From: an uncultured Collinsella sp.
GTDB taxonomy: Bacteria; Actinomycetota; Coriobacteriia; Coriobacteriales; Coriobacteriaceae
Direction of reading: 5' to 3'
Assembly: GCA_900552755.1 (NCBI GenBank)
Contig: USAY01000034.1
Coordinates: 1-16,245 of the forward strand
Length of the DNA stretch: 16,245 bases
Shown here piece after piece: positions 1 through 8,048 of the stretch (the first letter of the stretch is position 1; each line of letters begins with the position of its first letter). A program made the translations under genes and the position numbers. The notes beneath the pieces were generated by a model. The model was given only the letters and a program-made list of their open reading frames with translations, had not been told where the DNA came from and did no database searches.

Positions 1-792
1 TGTCACAGTCCACCATTGGCAAGGGTTCAGTATTTTAATCGCATGACGGGGGTCGACCCCGGCGTCAACTGCAGAGTTCATCAATATATCAACGAACGGG
101 TCTTCGGAGCGGTCGTGGCCGAGCAGAATCACGCTTAGGCCACGCAAGGCAAGGTCCTGCGCCACGTGGTAGCCGGCCTCTCCGGTCGCAATAGCATCTG
201 CGCCCGCGGCGATGGCAAGCTCACCAAAATCTCCCAGGGAGCCGCCCAGAATGGCGATGGAGCGGCATGGGCGATCGGCGTCGCCCCACACGCGCGGATC
301 GCTTTCATAGGCCGTGGCGGCGCGTGCGGCAAGATCGCGCAGCGTGCACGGGTCGTTGAGCGTCGCAAGCGCGCCAAGGCCGGTCGACTCGGGGTCGTCT
401 ACGTGCTCCAGCGAGCTCACGGGCACGGCGTCCAGCAGCTCACTTAGGCAGGCACGCGCCTCGTGCGAGCGGTCCAGATTGGTGTGGAGCGAAATAATGC
501 TCACGCCGCAGCGGGCAGCCTCGTAGAGGGCCGCGCTGCACTGGGGTCGTGTGGCATCCGCCGGACAAAAGGCCTCGGGTGCCTTGATGTATATGGGATG
601 ATGCGTCAGCAGCACGTTGGCGCCGGCTTCTTGGGCGCGGCGAACGTTAGCCACGGTCGCATCGAGTGCGCAGGCAACGCCGGTGATCTCCGCGGCCGGA
701 TCGCCAACGGAGAGTCCTACGTGATCCCAGCCCTCGGCGTCCGCCTTGGGATAGCGTGCCAGCAGCGCACGTTCAAGCTCGGCGACGATCAT
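1..792 (-). CDS. Nif3-family dinuclear metal-centre protein (C-terminus cut by window edge)
   Basis: The frame is open for 264 codons from the ATG at 792 to the left edge, with no stop seen, so the C-terminus lies outside the window. The protein has the Nif3/YbgI features: GWDHVGL near residue 21, the THHP motif with His64 and His65, HTNLD with Asp107, and GHDRSE with His226 and Glu230. These five positions match the metal ligands of the family's dinuclear site, so the site looks intact. Family members are usually about 250-270 residues (longer with an inserted domain), so little should be missing. The start ATG overlaps the TGA of the cysteine desulfurase gene (ATGA), which implies translational coupling. 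Nif3 proteins are widespread hexameric metalloproteins; GTP cyclohydrolase-like or hydrolase roles have been proposed but no physiological function is settled. Family assignment is firm; function is not. Confidence 0.9.
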   Translation of the reverse strand, partial: MIVAELERALLARYPKADAEGWDHVGLSVGDPAAEITGVACALDATVANVRRAQEAGANVLLTHHPIYIKAPEAFCPADATRPQCSAALYEAARCGVSIISLHTNLDRSHEARACLSELLDAVPVSSLEHVDDPESTGLGALATLNDPCTLRDLAARAATAYESDPRVWGDADRPCRSIAILGGSLGDFGELAIAAGADAIATGEAGYHVAQDLALRGLSVILLGHDRSEDPFVDILMNSAVDAGVDPRHAIKILNPCQWWTVT

Positions 793-1967
793 ACTGCGCC
801 TACGATCGAGAGCAGCGTCTGGGCAAACTCGTCCAGATCGCCCGGATTCACGCGGTCATCGAAGGAGATGCGCAGTGCGCCCAATGCCTGCTCGCGACCG
901 ATGCCCATCGCGCTCAATACGTGGCTGGGGTCCATACTGCCGCTCGAGCATGCCGAGCCTGCCGATACCTCAAAGCCGGCGGCGTCGAGCTTGATGATGA
1001 GCTCCTCGGAGTCCATGCCGTCGACGTAGATCGAAACCATACCCGGCAGACGGTCGACCTGCTCGTAGTCGCCCATGGTGGCGTGAATGCGCGGATGGGC
1101 CGTAAGCATGGCGTAGAGCTTGTTGGAAAGGGTTTGCAGCTTCTCGCGCTCCTGAGCCACATGGGGAGCCAGCGTGCGAGCGGCAGCGGCAAAGGCCAGC
1201 TGCGTGCGCAGGTCCTGCGTGCCGGCGCGACGTCCGGCTTCCTGTCCGCCGCCAAAGATGCGGGGGCGCAGCGGCGTGCGGGTCTTAACGTAAAGCGCGC
1301 CGGATGCCACGGGACCGCCAATTTTGTGGGCGGCGACGGACATGGCATCGACGCCCAGCTCGGTGACATCGAGCGGAATATGCAGATAGCCCTGGATGGC
1401 ATCGGAGTGGAACAGGGCGCCGGCAGCATGTGCGGTGGCGGCCAGCTCGCGGATGGGCTGCACCACGCCGGTCTCGTTGTTGGCGACCATGATGCTCACG
1501 AGCGCCACGTCGTCGCCTAGCAGCTCGACAAGCGTGGCAGGCTCAATATAGCCCGCGCGGCAGGGCTGCACCAGGTCGACGGTAAAGCCGGCGGCGCGCA
1601 GCAGCGGCAGGTTGTCTAGAATCGAATCGTGCTCGATGGCAGATACGATCACGCGGTTGCGCTTGCGGTTGCGCTGACGAGCGCCCTCGGCAAGACCGAG
1701 CAGCGCCAGCTGGTTGGCTTCGGTGCCGCCGTTGGTCAGAACAATCTCGGACGGGCGGACGCGTGCGCCAAAGCTATGGGCGATCTCGCGACGGGCAACC
1801 TCCAGGCGCGCGGCGGCCTTGCGGCCGAGCGAGTGCAGCGAGTTGGGGTTGACGCCGGCAAGCTCGCTGTCGTCATATTCGCGCTGCGCAAGGAGCGCCT
1901 CGGCGCGCATGGGCGTCGAGGCGGCGTAGTCAAGATTCACGGGTATGCGGTTTTGACCTGCGGTCAT
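789..1967 (-). CDS. nifS: Cysteine desulfurase, NifS/IscS type (PLP-dependent)
   Basis: This 392-residue protein is a class V aminotransferase-fold cysteine desulfurase that takes sulfur from L-cysteine as a persulfide, releasing alanine, for Fe-S clusters, tRNA thiolation or cofactors. Visible landmarks are LDYAAST near the N-terminus, NGGTEANQ (residues 79-86), IEHDS with His113, NNETGVVQP (163-171), HSDAIQG with Asp189, and the PLP Schiff-base lysine Lys215 in SVAAHKIGG. The catalytic cysteine is Cys340 in SAGSACSSGS, the extended-loop form of the NifS/IscS group rather than SufS. Length is normal. AGGAGG, inside the end of rpe, lies 11 nt before the ATG; the gap to rpe is 6 nt. No IscU, SufU or thiI gene is next to it, so the acceptor cannot be read from context. 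NifS and IscS cannot be separated from sequence alone. Confidence 0.95.
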   Translation of the reverse strand: MTAGQNRIPVNLDYAASTPMRAEALLAQREYDDSELAGVNPNSLHSLGRKAAARLEVARREIAHSFGARVRPSEIVLTNGGTEANQLALLGLAEGARQRNRKRNRVIVSAIEHDSILDNLPLLRAAGFTVDLVQPCRAGYIEPATLVELLGDDVALVSIMVANNETGVVQPIRELAATAHAAGALFHSDAIQGYLHIPLDVTELGVDAMSVAAHKIGGPVASGALYVKTRTPLRPRIFGGGQEAGRRAGTQDLRTQLAFAAAARTLAPHVAQEREKLQTLSNKLYAMLTAHPRIHATMGDYEQVDRLPGMVSIYVDGMDSEELIIKLDAAGFEVSAGSACSSGSMDPSHVLSAMGIGREQALGALRISFDDRVNPGDLDEFAQTLLSIVGAV

Positions 1968-1973
1968 AAGGGT

Positions 1974-2645
1974 TTATGCCTCCTGTGCGGCCTCATTGCC
2001 CAGCTTCTGCAGCAGCGCAACCTCGGCGGCGGGATCTTCGGACTTAAATACGGCGGAGCCGGCCACGAGAACGTTGGCACCAGCCTTGACGACCTCGGCA
2101 ATGTTCTTGGAAGAAATGCCGCCGTCGACCTCGATCATGGGCGACACGCCGTGGCGCTCGCACATGGCCTTGAGCTCGTGCAGTTTGGCGATAGTGCCCG
2201 GGATAAAGCTCTGGCCGCCAAAGCCGGGGTTCACGCTCATCAGCAGCACCATATCGACGACGTCGATGATGCTCTCGAGCACGCACACGGGGGTGGCGGG
2301 GTTGAGCACAACGCCGGCCTTGACGCCGCGCTGCTGCAGATGGGTGAGCGTGCGGTGCAGGTGCGTGGAAGCCTCGTAGTGGACGGTGATCATATCGGCA
2401 CCGGCGTCGGTGTACCAATCGACCGTCTCGTCGGGGTTCGACACCATCAGGTGCGCGTCGACCGGTACATCGGTGGAGCGCTTGACGGCCTTGAGGATGT
2501 CGACGCCAAAGGTGAGGTTGCCGGTAAAGTGACCGTCCATAACGTCGAAGTGCACGTAGTCGGCACCGGCGATCTTGTCGAGCTCGCCCTTGAGGTTGGC
2601 CATATCGGCCGAAAGGACGGACGGAGCGATTTTGATGGAACCCAT
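1974..2645 (-). CDS. rpe: Ribulose-phosphate 3-epimerase
   Basis: This 223-residue TIM-barrel enzyme interconverts D-ribulose 5-phosphate and D-xylulose 5-phosphate in the pentose phosphate pathway. It opens with IAPSVLSAD. The metal and catalytic residues are visible as HFDVMDGHF (His32, Asp34), DAHLMV (His65) and EVDGGI (Asp174). The phosphate-binding and loop motifs MSVNPGFGGQ (136-145) and VAGSAVF (194-200) are present. One small deviation is HFTGNLTFG where most homologues have HFVPN in the active-site loop. The length is typical. It lies 18 nt after gpsA, with an AAAGG about 10 nt before the ATG. It shares transcription with lipid and sulfur genes rather than with other pentose phosphate genes. 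Confidence 0.97.
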   Translation of the reverse strand: MGSIKIAPSVLSADMANLKGELDKIAGADYVHFDVMDGHFTGNLTFGVDILKAVKRSTDVPVDAHLMVSNPDETVDWYTDAGADMITVHYEASTHLHRTLTHLQQRGVKAGVVLNPATPVCVLESIIDVVDMVLLMSVNPGFGGQSFIPGTIAKLHELKAMCERHGVSPMIEVDGGISSKNIAEVVKAGANVLVAGSAVFKSEDPAAEVALLQKLGNEAAQEA

Positions 2646-2663
2646 GGTAGAAGCCTTTCTGCG

Positions 2664-3671
2664 CTAGTCGGTGAGTCCGTAGAACTCTTGAGAAGGGACG
2701 CGATCGGTAAGAATCTCGAGCGCCCTATCCAAAGTAACACCGTTGTAGAGCGTTTGCTCCACGGCAAAGGTGAGCGGAATGTCTACGCCCAGTGAACGGG
2801 CAAGTTCGCTGACGCTGCGGGCCGCGACGGCGCCCTCGACAACCATATGCGTGCGCTCCTGATACTCGTCGAGCGACACGCCGTGGGCAAACTCGTAGCC
2901 AAAGGTGCGGTTGCGCGAATGCTCCGAGGTGCAGGTGGCGATGAGGTCACCCATGCCGGCAAGTCCCATGCAGGTCATAGCCTGCCCGCCGCGGGCATGC
3001 ACCAGACGGCTGATCTCGGCCAGGCCGCGCGTCATGATAAGGGCGAGCGTGTTGTCGCCCGCACCGGTACCGGCGGAGATGCCACACACGATCGCGATGA
3101 CATTTTTCATGGCGCCGCAAACCTCGACGCCGGTCATGTCCTGTGACAGGTAGATGCGGAAGGCCGTGGACAGGAGCAGGTCCTTAAAGGTCTCCCCTAT
3201 CTGCGGATCTTCGCTGGCGATGACGGCGGCAGAAAGTCCACCGCGGCAGATTTCCTCAGCATGGTTGGGGCCCGAGAGCGCCGCCACGCGCGACTCGTTG
3301 CCGATCTCGCTGGCGATGACCTCGCTCATGAGCAGGCCAGACTCGGGCTCAATGCCCTTGGTGAGGCAGAGCGCCGGGGTATCGGCGTCGATAAAGGGCG
3401 CCGCCTGGTGGCACACGCTGCGAAGGTGCGTCGAAGGAACGGCAAAGATGATGGCCTCGGCGCCGTTGAGCGCCTGGGTCAGATCCGTCGTGGCAACAAC
3501 ATTGGTCGGCAGTTCATAGTCCACTAGGTAGCGAGGATTACGGTGTTCGGCGTTAATGCCGGCGGCCGTCTGCTCGCTATGGGCCCACATGGTCACGCGC
3601 TCGGCTCGCGCGGCGGCAAGGCCGGCGACGGCGGTTCCCCAGGAGCCGGAGCCAATCAGCGCAACATTCAT
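2664..3671 (-). CDS. gpsA: Glycerol-3-phosphate dehydrogenase [NAD(P)+]
   Basis: This 335-residue cytosolic enzyme reduces dihydroxyacetone phosphate to sn-glycerol 3-phosphate, the backbone for phospholipids. The N-terminal Rossmann fold carries GSGSWG (residues 7-12). Conserved lysines are Lys105 in LTKGIEP and Lys189 in GAMKNV, followed by GISAGTGAGDN, GMGDLIATC (239-247) and SRNR (252-255). Length and motif order are normal. It starts 9 nt after plsY, with an AGGAGAG Shine-Dalgarno a few bases before the ATG. The pairing fits biochemically: GpsA makes the glycerol 3-phosphate that PlsY acylates. Confidence 0.97.
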   Translation of the reverse strand: MNVALIGSGSWGTAVAGLAAARAERVTMWAHSEQTAAGINAEHRNPRYLVDYELPTNVVATTDLTQALNGAEAIIFAVPSTHLRSVCHQAAPFIDADTPALCLTKGIEPESGLLMSEVIASEIGNESRVAALSGPNHAEEICRGGLSAAVIASEDPQIGETFKDLLLSTAFRIYLSQDMTGVEVCGAMKNVIAIVCGISAGTGAGDNTLALIMTRGLAEISRLVHARGGQAMTCMGLAGMGDLIATCTSEHSRNRTFGYEFAHGVSLDEYQERTHMVVEGAVAARSVSELARSLGVDIPLTFAVEQTLYNGVTLDRALEILTDRVPSQEFYGLTD

Positions 3672-3680
3672 GACTCTCTC

Positions 3681-4364
3681 CTACTTATCGTCGGGCTCGG
3701 TGACGCGCTTGGTAAACGAGAGCTTGGACTCCTTACCGGCCATGAGCTTATGGATATTCGAGCGATGGGCCCACACCACGGTGATTCCGATCAGCGCCAT
3801 GCAGAACTTGAGGCCCAGGCTGCTGTACGGAAAGACCGCGCAAGCAGCGATGGGAAGACCGATGGCAGCGGCTAGCGAGCCCACCGACACGTACTTGGTT
3901 ATGGCGACGGCCACGATAAACATGCCGAGCAGCGACAGGCCAATAGGCCAGTACCAGGCGAGGATGACGCCCAGACCAACTGCGATACCCTTGCCGCCAT
4001 GGAAGTTAAGGTAGGGCGAGAAGATATGCCCCCACACGGCTGCCAGGCAGATGACGCCGAGCATCCAGTCGCCGGCGGCACCGGGGGCCATAATGCTCAC
4101 GGGGAAGCCATAGCCCAAGTCGGCAATGAGCGGACGCGCGATAAGGACGCAGATGGCGCCCTTAAGGCAGTCGAGCAGCAGCGTGAGCGCGGCCACCTTG
4201 GGGCCGGCCACGCGCAGGGCGTTGGTGGTGCCGATGTTGCCGGAGCCCGCCTTACGAATGTCCGTGTGGTTGAACACGCGGCCCAGGATCAGACCAAACG
4301 GAATCGCCCCGATAAAGAACGAGACCACGGCGCAGATGGCGGTCAGAAGAATCGGATTATGCAT
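3681..4364 (-). CDS. plsY: Acyl-phosphate:glycerol-3-phosphate acyltransferase
   Basis: PlsY is the integral membrane enzyme that moves an acyl chain from acyl-phosphate to position 1 of glycerol 3-phosphate. I use the ATG at 4364 (227 residues). It has AAGGAG at ideal spacing and begins with the hydrophobic first helix (ILLTAICAVVSFFIGAIPFG). A 16-residue in-frame extension to 4412 would start deep inside der and lacks family similarity. All three cytoplasmic motifs are present: SGNIGTTN (41-48), GHIFSPYLNFHGGKG (112-126) and HRSNIHKLMAGKESKL (200-215). Several further hydrophobic helices are visible, as expected for the family. The first 8 nt overlap the end of der, implying coupled translation. 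The acyl-phosphate supplier PlsX is not in the window. Confidence 0.95.
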   Translation of the reverse strand: MHNPILLTAICAVVSFFIGAIPFGLILGRVFNHTDIRKAGSGNIGTTNALRVAGPKVAALTLLLDCLKGAICVLIARPLIADLGYGFPVSIMAPGAAGDWMLGVICLAAVWGHIFSPYLNFHGGKGIAVGLGVILAWYWPIGLSLLGMFIVAVAITKYVSVGSLAAAIGLPIAACAVFPYSSLGLKFCMALIGITVVWAHRSNIHKLMAGKESKLSFTKRVTEPDDK

Positions 4365-5691
4365 CCTTTTGCTCCTTCTTCCTAAAGAAGAGTCGAATGG
4401 GTGTGCCGGCAAAGTCGAAGGTCGAGCGCATGCGGTTTTCGACGTAGCGCTGATAGGTGTCGTTGACCAGATCGCTGTGGTTGACGAAGAACGTGAACGT
4501 CGGCGGGTTGACGCCCGTCTGGGTCACGTAGTGCATGCGCAGGCGGCGCTTGCCGTCCACCACGGTATGACCGAACTCGCGCAGGTCGGTGAGGAACGTG
4601 TTGAGGCGCGAGGTGCTGATCTTTTGCGAGCGCGTCTTTTCGGCGGCGTCGACCATCGCCCAGATCTTCTCGACGCTGCGGCCAGTGAGGGCAGAGATGC
4701 GCAGGTACTGGGCCCAGGGAGCCATGACGCCCAGACGGCGGTCGATGGTCTCCATGCAGGCCTCGCGTTTACGGTCGTCGTCGAGCAGATCCCACTTGTT
4801 GAGCAGCACAACGATGGCGCAGCCGCGCTCGATGGCAAGACCCATGACCTTCTGGTCCTGCTCGGTAACGCCCACGGAGGCGTCGACGACGAGCAGCGCC
4901 ACGTCGGCGCGGTCGATGGCGCGCAGGCCGCGGACCATGGAGTAGTACTCGATGTTCTCGTACACGGTGCTCTTCTTGCGAATGCCCGCGGTGTCGACCA
5001 TGCGGTAGTGCTTGCCGTTACGCTCCACGACGGTGTCGATGGCGTCGCGCGTCGTGCCGGCAATGTTGGACACGATAGAGCGGTCGGCGCCCAGGATGCG
5101 GTTGAACAGCGACGACTTACCGGCGTTGGGGCGGCCGATGATGGCGACGTTCAGCGCGTCGGGGAACTCATCGGCGACTTCGTCCTCTTCCTCGGGAAGC
5201 AGGGCCACGATGTCGTCGAGCAGGTCGCCCGTGCCGTGGCCGTGCAGGGCCGAGAGCGGCGTGGGCTCGCCGATACCGAGCGAATAGAACTCCCAGATGC
5301 TGTCGTTCTCGCGATCGGGGTTGTCGAGCTTGTTCACCAGCAGAAAGACCGGCTTGTCGCAGCGCTTGAGCATGCGGGCGACCGACTCGTCCTCCTCGGT
5401 AACGCCGGTGCGGCCGTCGACCACAAATAGGATGACGGCGGCTTCCTCGGCGGCGGCGAGGGCCTGGTCGCGGATGGATGTGGCAAACACGTCATCGCTC
5501 TTGAGCGGTTCGATGCCGCCCGTGTCGACGATGGTGAACTCGCGGCCGTTCCAATCGGCCGTGTGATACGAGCGGTCGCGCGTGACGCCGCGGGACTCGT
5601 GGACGATGGCGTCCGAGGTCTGGGCCAGGCGGTTAACGAGCGTGGACTTGCCCACGTTGGGGCGTCCGACGACGGCGACGATAGGTTTCAT
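4357..5691 (-). CDS. der: Ribosome-assembly GTPase Der (EngA)
   Basis: Der is an essential GTPase of 50S subunit maturation with two tandem G domains and a C-terminal KH-like domain. The ATG at 5691 gives 444 residues beginning MKPIVAVVGRPNVGKS, as in homologues. A 57-residue upstream extension (to 5862) would lie inside the preceding gene and has no family similarity. G domain 1 shows GRPNVGKS (9-16), DTGG (57-60) and NKLD (120-123). G domain 2 shows GRPNAGKS (186-193), DTAGIRKK (233-240) and NKWD (298-301). An acidic linker, LPEEEDEVADEF, separates them. The KH-like part runs from about residue 355 and ends in a lysine-rich tail. AGGAG lies 5 nt before the ATG and abuts the stop codon of the DUF512 gene, so translation is probably coupled. 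Confidence 0.98.
   Translation of the reverse strand: MKPIVAVVGRPNVGKSTLVNRLAQTSDAIVHESRGVTRDRSYHTADWNGREFTIVDTGGIEPLKSDDVFATSIRDQALAAAEEAAVILFVVDGRTGVTEEDESVARMLKRCDKPVFLLVNKLDNPDRENDSIWEFYSLGIGEPTPLSALHGHGTGDLLDDIVALLPEEEDEVADEFPDALNVAIIGRPNAGKSSLFNRILGADRSIVSNIAGTTRDAIDTVVERNGKHYRMVDTAGIRKKSTVYENIEYYSMVRGLRAIDRADVALLVVDASVGVTEQDQKVMGLAIERGCAIVVLLNKWDLLDDDRKREACMETIDRRLGVMAPWAQYLRISALTGRSVEKIWAMVDAAEKTRSQKISTSRLNTFLTDLREFGHTVVDGKRRLRMHYVTQTGVNPPTFTFFVNHSDLVNDTYQRYVENRMRSTFDFAGTPIRLFFRKKEQKDA
4372..4377 (-). promoter_or_regulatory. Shine-Dalgarno deciding the plsY start
   Basis: AAGGAG on the minus strand, 7 nt before the ATG at 4364 and inside the end of der. It supports the short plsY start over the 16-residue longer one. 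Confidence 0.75.
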
Positions 5692-5701
5692 CTGCTCTCC
5701 T

Positions 5702-7144
5702 TTAATGGGTAGGGTCAGTGGAAGTGTTAGAGTCTGCGGGCACAATGCCAAGGATATGCTCCAGGGTATCGAGCAGCTCATGCGGCATGGTCGATACCAC
5801 ATGAACCTCGGCGCCGCGACTGGTAAGGCTTGCGAGTAAATCGTCACGATGATACTCGTCAAGCGTCATGCCGTCAGCGTTGAACATGAGCTTAGGCACA
5901 AAGAGCATAACCCCCGAGAGGTTCTGCGGCAGCTGCTCCAGAATGTCACACGCGACGATGAGGCCGGTCACGTCCACGTTGCCGCCAAAGTAGCGGTTCT
6001 TGATGGCTGTGACGGTGCCGGCGAGTCCCTGGGGCGACTCCACAAAGCGGGCCACCGTGTCGCGTGCGCTGGCGCCCGAGAGACACAGAAGCCGCTGGTT
6101 GCGGGCGGCGACGGCCTCGCGGACGCGGGCCAGACGCTCTGCGTCGGTAGCCAGCACGTCGTCGGTCTCGTCCAGATACGAGCGGATCATGCCAATGCCG
6201 TCGTAGTACTGCGGGTACCCGTCGTAAAAGTCTGCCTCGGGAGGATCGATGCCGGCGTCCAGATAGAACTCGTCGCTCATCTGGAAGGTGTGGCGGCCAA
6301 AGCGTTCGTAGGCACGATCCTGGTAGGGACGGATCATGGCAATGGTCTCGCGCGCTAGCTCGGGCTTGTCGCTGTAGGACCAGCTAAAACGGTTCTGATG
6401 CTTGGTAAAACCGAGCGGCACAATGCCCAGGCTTGTGATTTGCTCGTGCTCCTCGCAAAAGCGCAGGGTCTTTTCCAGCTCCTCGCCGTCGTTCATGCCG
6501 GGGCACAACACGATCTGCGCGTGAATCTCGATGCCGGCGGCCATGATGGCCTCGAGCACATCCATGCCGCGCTGGGCGTTGCGGCCCATCATGCGTCGGC
6601 GGACATCGGGGCTCACGGCGTGGACCGACACGTTCATGGGGCTCATGTTGCGTTGGATGACGTTTTGCACGTCCTCGTCGGTGAGGTTCGTAAGCGTGAC
6701 AAAGTTGCCCTGCAAAAAGCTCAGGCGGTAGTCGTCGTCGCGAATATAGAGCGTGGAGCGGCCGCCCTTGGGCAACATGGTCATAAAGCAGAACACGCAG
6801 GCGTTTACGCAGGTACGCATGCCGTCGAAGATGGGGCCATCGAACTCCAAACCCCAGTCCTCGCCCGGGAAGCGGTCGAGCTCGACGGGGGTGACGGTGC
6901 CGTCGCGCGGGTCGAATACCTCCAAATCAACGGTGTCGTCGTCGGCCTCCCAAAGCCATACGATCATGTCGGTGAGCGCCTCACCGTTGACCGTGAGCAC
7001 GCGCATGCCCGGCTCGATACCCACATCCCATGCGGGCGATTCGGGACGCACATTCTTAACGAGCGCGCCCTCACCCGGCTCGGGGTCGCGGCTGCGCCCG
7101 TAATCGGCCACCTCGGCGGCGTATGCGGGTACGGTCTGGTCCAT
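5702..7144 (-). CDS. DUF512 family PDZ/radical-SAM protein of unknown function
   Basis: The ATG at 7144 gives 480 residues. An in-frame extension of 55 residues to 7309 would overlap ispH by over 160 nt and is arginine-rich out-of-frame noise. The order is a PDZ-like segment (about 25-95, with GALVKNVRPESPAWDVGIEPG), then a radical-SAM-like core with a CX3CX2C cluster (Cys112, Cys116, Cys119 in CVNACVFC), then the DUF512 C-terminal region with KNRYFGGNVDVTGL (382-395) and LFVPKLMFN. The family motifs LPKGGRSTLYIRDDDYRLSF and GNFVTLTNL follow the cluster directly. Members in clostridia and cyanobacteria are annotated as Fe-S oxidoreductases or radical-SAM proteins; I know of no proven reaction. 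It sits between ispH (2-nt gap) and der (10-nt gap), so it is probably co-expressed with Der. Its cysteine spacing matches classic radical-SAM, but the substrate is unknown. Confidence 0.9.
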   Translation of the reverse strand: MDQTVPAYAAEVADYGRSRDPEPGEGALVKNVRPESPAWDVGIEPGMRVLTVNGEALTDMIVWLWEADDDTVDLEVFDPRDGTVTPVELDRFPGEDWGLEFDGPIFDGMRTCVNACVFCFMTMLPKGGRSTLYIRDDDYRLSFLQGNFVTLTNLTDEDVQNVIQRNMSPMNVSVHAVSPDVRRRMMGRNAQRGMDVLEAIMAAGIEIHAQIVLCPGMNDGEELEKTLRFCEEHEQITSLGIVPLGFTKHQNRFSWSYSDKPELARETIAMIRPYQDRAYERFGRHTFQMSDEFYLDAGIDPPEADFYDGYPQYYDGIGMIRSYLDETDDVLATDAERLARVREAVAARNQRLLCLSGASARDTVARFVESPQGLAGTVTAIKNRYFGGNVDVTGLIVACDILEQLPQNLSGVMLFVPKLMFNADGMTLDEYHRDDLLASLTSRGAEVHVVSTMPHELLDTLEHILGIVPADSNTSTDPTH

Positions 7145-7146
7145 GG

Positions 7147-8046
7147 TTAGCGGCAAAGCTCCTTGATGCGCGCGACGGCGCGTTCGATGTGTTCTTGTGG
7201 GGTGGAGGCTCCAGCGGTGATGCCGATGTGGCGCGCCTCGGCAAACCAAGCGGCCTGGAGCTCGGAAGCTTCCTCGATGTGATACGTGCGCTCGCAGGCG
7301 TCTGCGCAAATTTGCGCCAGGCGGCGGGTGTTGCCCGAGTTCTTGCCACCCACGACGACCATGCAGTCGCAGCGGTTGGCAAGTGTGGCTGCTGCCTGTT
7401 GACGCTCACTCGTGGCGGCGCAGATGGTGTTGATCACACGCAACTCCTGCACGCGCGGGGTGATAGCGGCCACGACTTCGGCGAGGTTCTGCGCGGTCTG
7501 AGTGGTCTGCACAACGAGGCCCACCTTGCCCTTGAGCGACAGGGCATCGGCGTCGGCGGCACAGCTCACGACCTGCGCATCATTGCCGGCGTGGCCCAGA
7601 ATGCCCTCGACCTCGGGGTGGCCTGGCTCGCCCACGACGATCACGCGGTAGCCCTCGCGCACCAGGCGCTCGGCTGCCACATGGACCTTCTTCACGTAGG
7701 GGCAGGTGGCGTCGACCACGGTAAGGTCGCGCTTGCGGGCAGCATCGATTACCTGCGGCACCACGCCGTGGGCGCGGATGATCACGGTGCCGGTTGCGGC
7801 GTCGTCCAAGGTGTCGGCCAGACCGACGCCTGCCTCAGCAAGCTCGCGCACCACGATGGGGTTATGGATGAGCGGACCCAAGGTATGGACCTGAGTGCAC
7901 TCCCCTGCCTGCGGCGCGGCGGCCAGCGCCATATCGAGCGCACGCTGTACGCCGTAGCAAGTGCCGGCGTGGGCGGCGATCTCGATGGTGGGCGCGTTTG
8001 CCTGGTCAGACGCAGCTGCGGCGGTGTTCGTCACGTTCTCGCTCAT
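7147..8046 (-). CDS. ispH: 4-hydroxy-3-methylbut-2-enyl diphosphate reductase
   Basis: IspH is the last enzyme of the MEP isoprenoid pathway. It uses an Fe-S cluster to reduce HMBPP to IPP and DMAPP. The three cluster cysteines are visible: Cys30 in AGTCYGVQRA, Cys115 in DATCPYVKKVH and Cys209 in INTICAATSERQ. Diphosphate-binding motifs also stand out: LGPLIHNP (His61), RAHG (His93), GHPEVEG (142-148), QTTQT, and GGKNSGNT (233-240). The chosen ATG at 8046 gives 299 residues. The frame extends to a GTG at 8076, but that overlaps plsC and adds only ten residues not expected in the family. An Ala-rich stretch of about 20 residues precedes the conserved core. The gap to plsC is 2 nt, and the Shine-Dalgarno is weak, which fits coupling. 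Confidence 0.97.
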   Translation of the reverse strand: MSENVTNTAAAASDQANAPTIEIAAHAGTCYGVQRALDMALAAAPQAGECTQVHTLGPLIHNPIVVRELAEAGVGLADTLDDAATGTVIIRAHGVVPQVIDAARKRDLTVVDATCPYVKKVHVAAERLVREGYRVIVVGEPGHPEVEGILGHAGNDAQVVSCAADADALSLKGKVGLVVQTTQTAQNLAEVVAAITPRVQELRVINTICAATSERQQAAATLANRCDCMVVVGGKNSGNTRRLAQICADACERTYHIEEASELQAAWFAEARHIGITAGASTPQEHIERAVARIKELCR

Positions 8047-8048
8047 GG

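Noticed and set aside
1629..2795. Long plus-strand frames opposite the rpe, nifS and other genes
   Set aside because: They are antisense frames in GC-rich codon-biased DNA, with repetitive Gly, Val, His and Asp composition and no recognisable family; the minus-strand frames carry clear motifs.
4365..4412. A 16-residue extension of plsY
   Set aside because: It lies in der, lacks family similarity, and the start at 4364 has AAGGAG 7 nt upstream.
5692..5862. A 57-residue N-terminal extension of der
   Set aside because: It lies inside the DUF512 gene, has no similarity to Der proteins, and the ATG at 5691 has a strong Shine-Dalgarno.
7145..7309. A 55-residue Arg- and His-rich extension of the DUF512 protein
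   Set aside because: It overlaps ispH in another frame and its composition is typical of shadow translation of GC-rich DNA.
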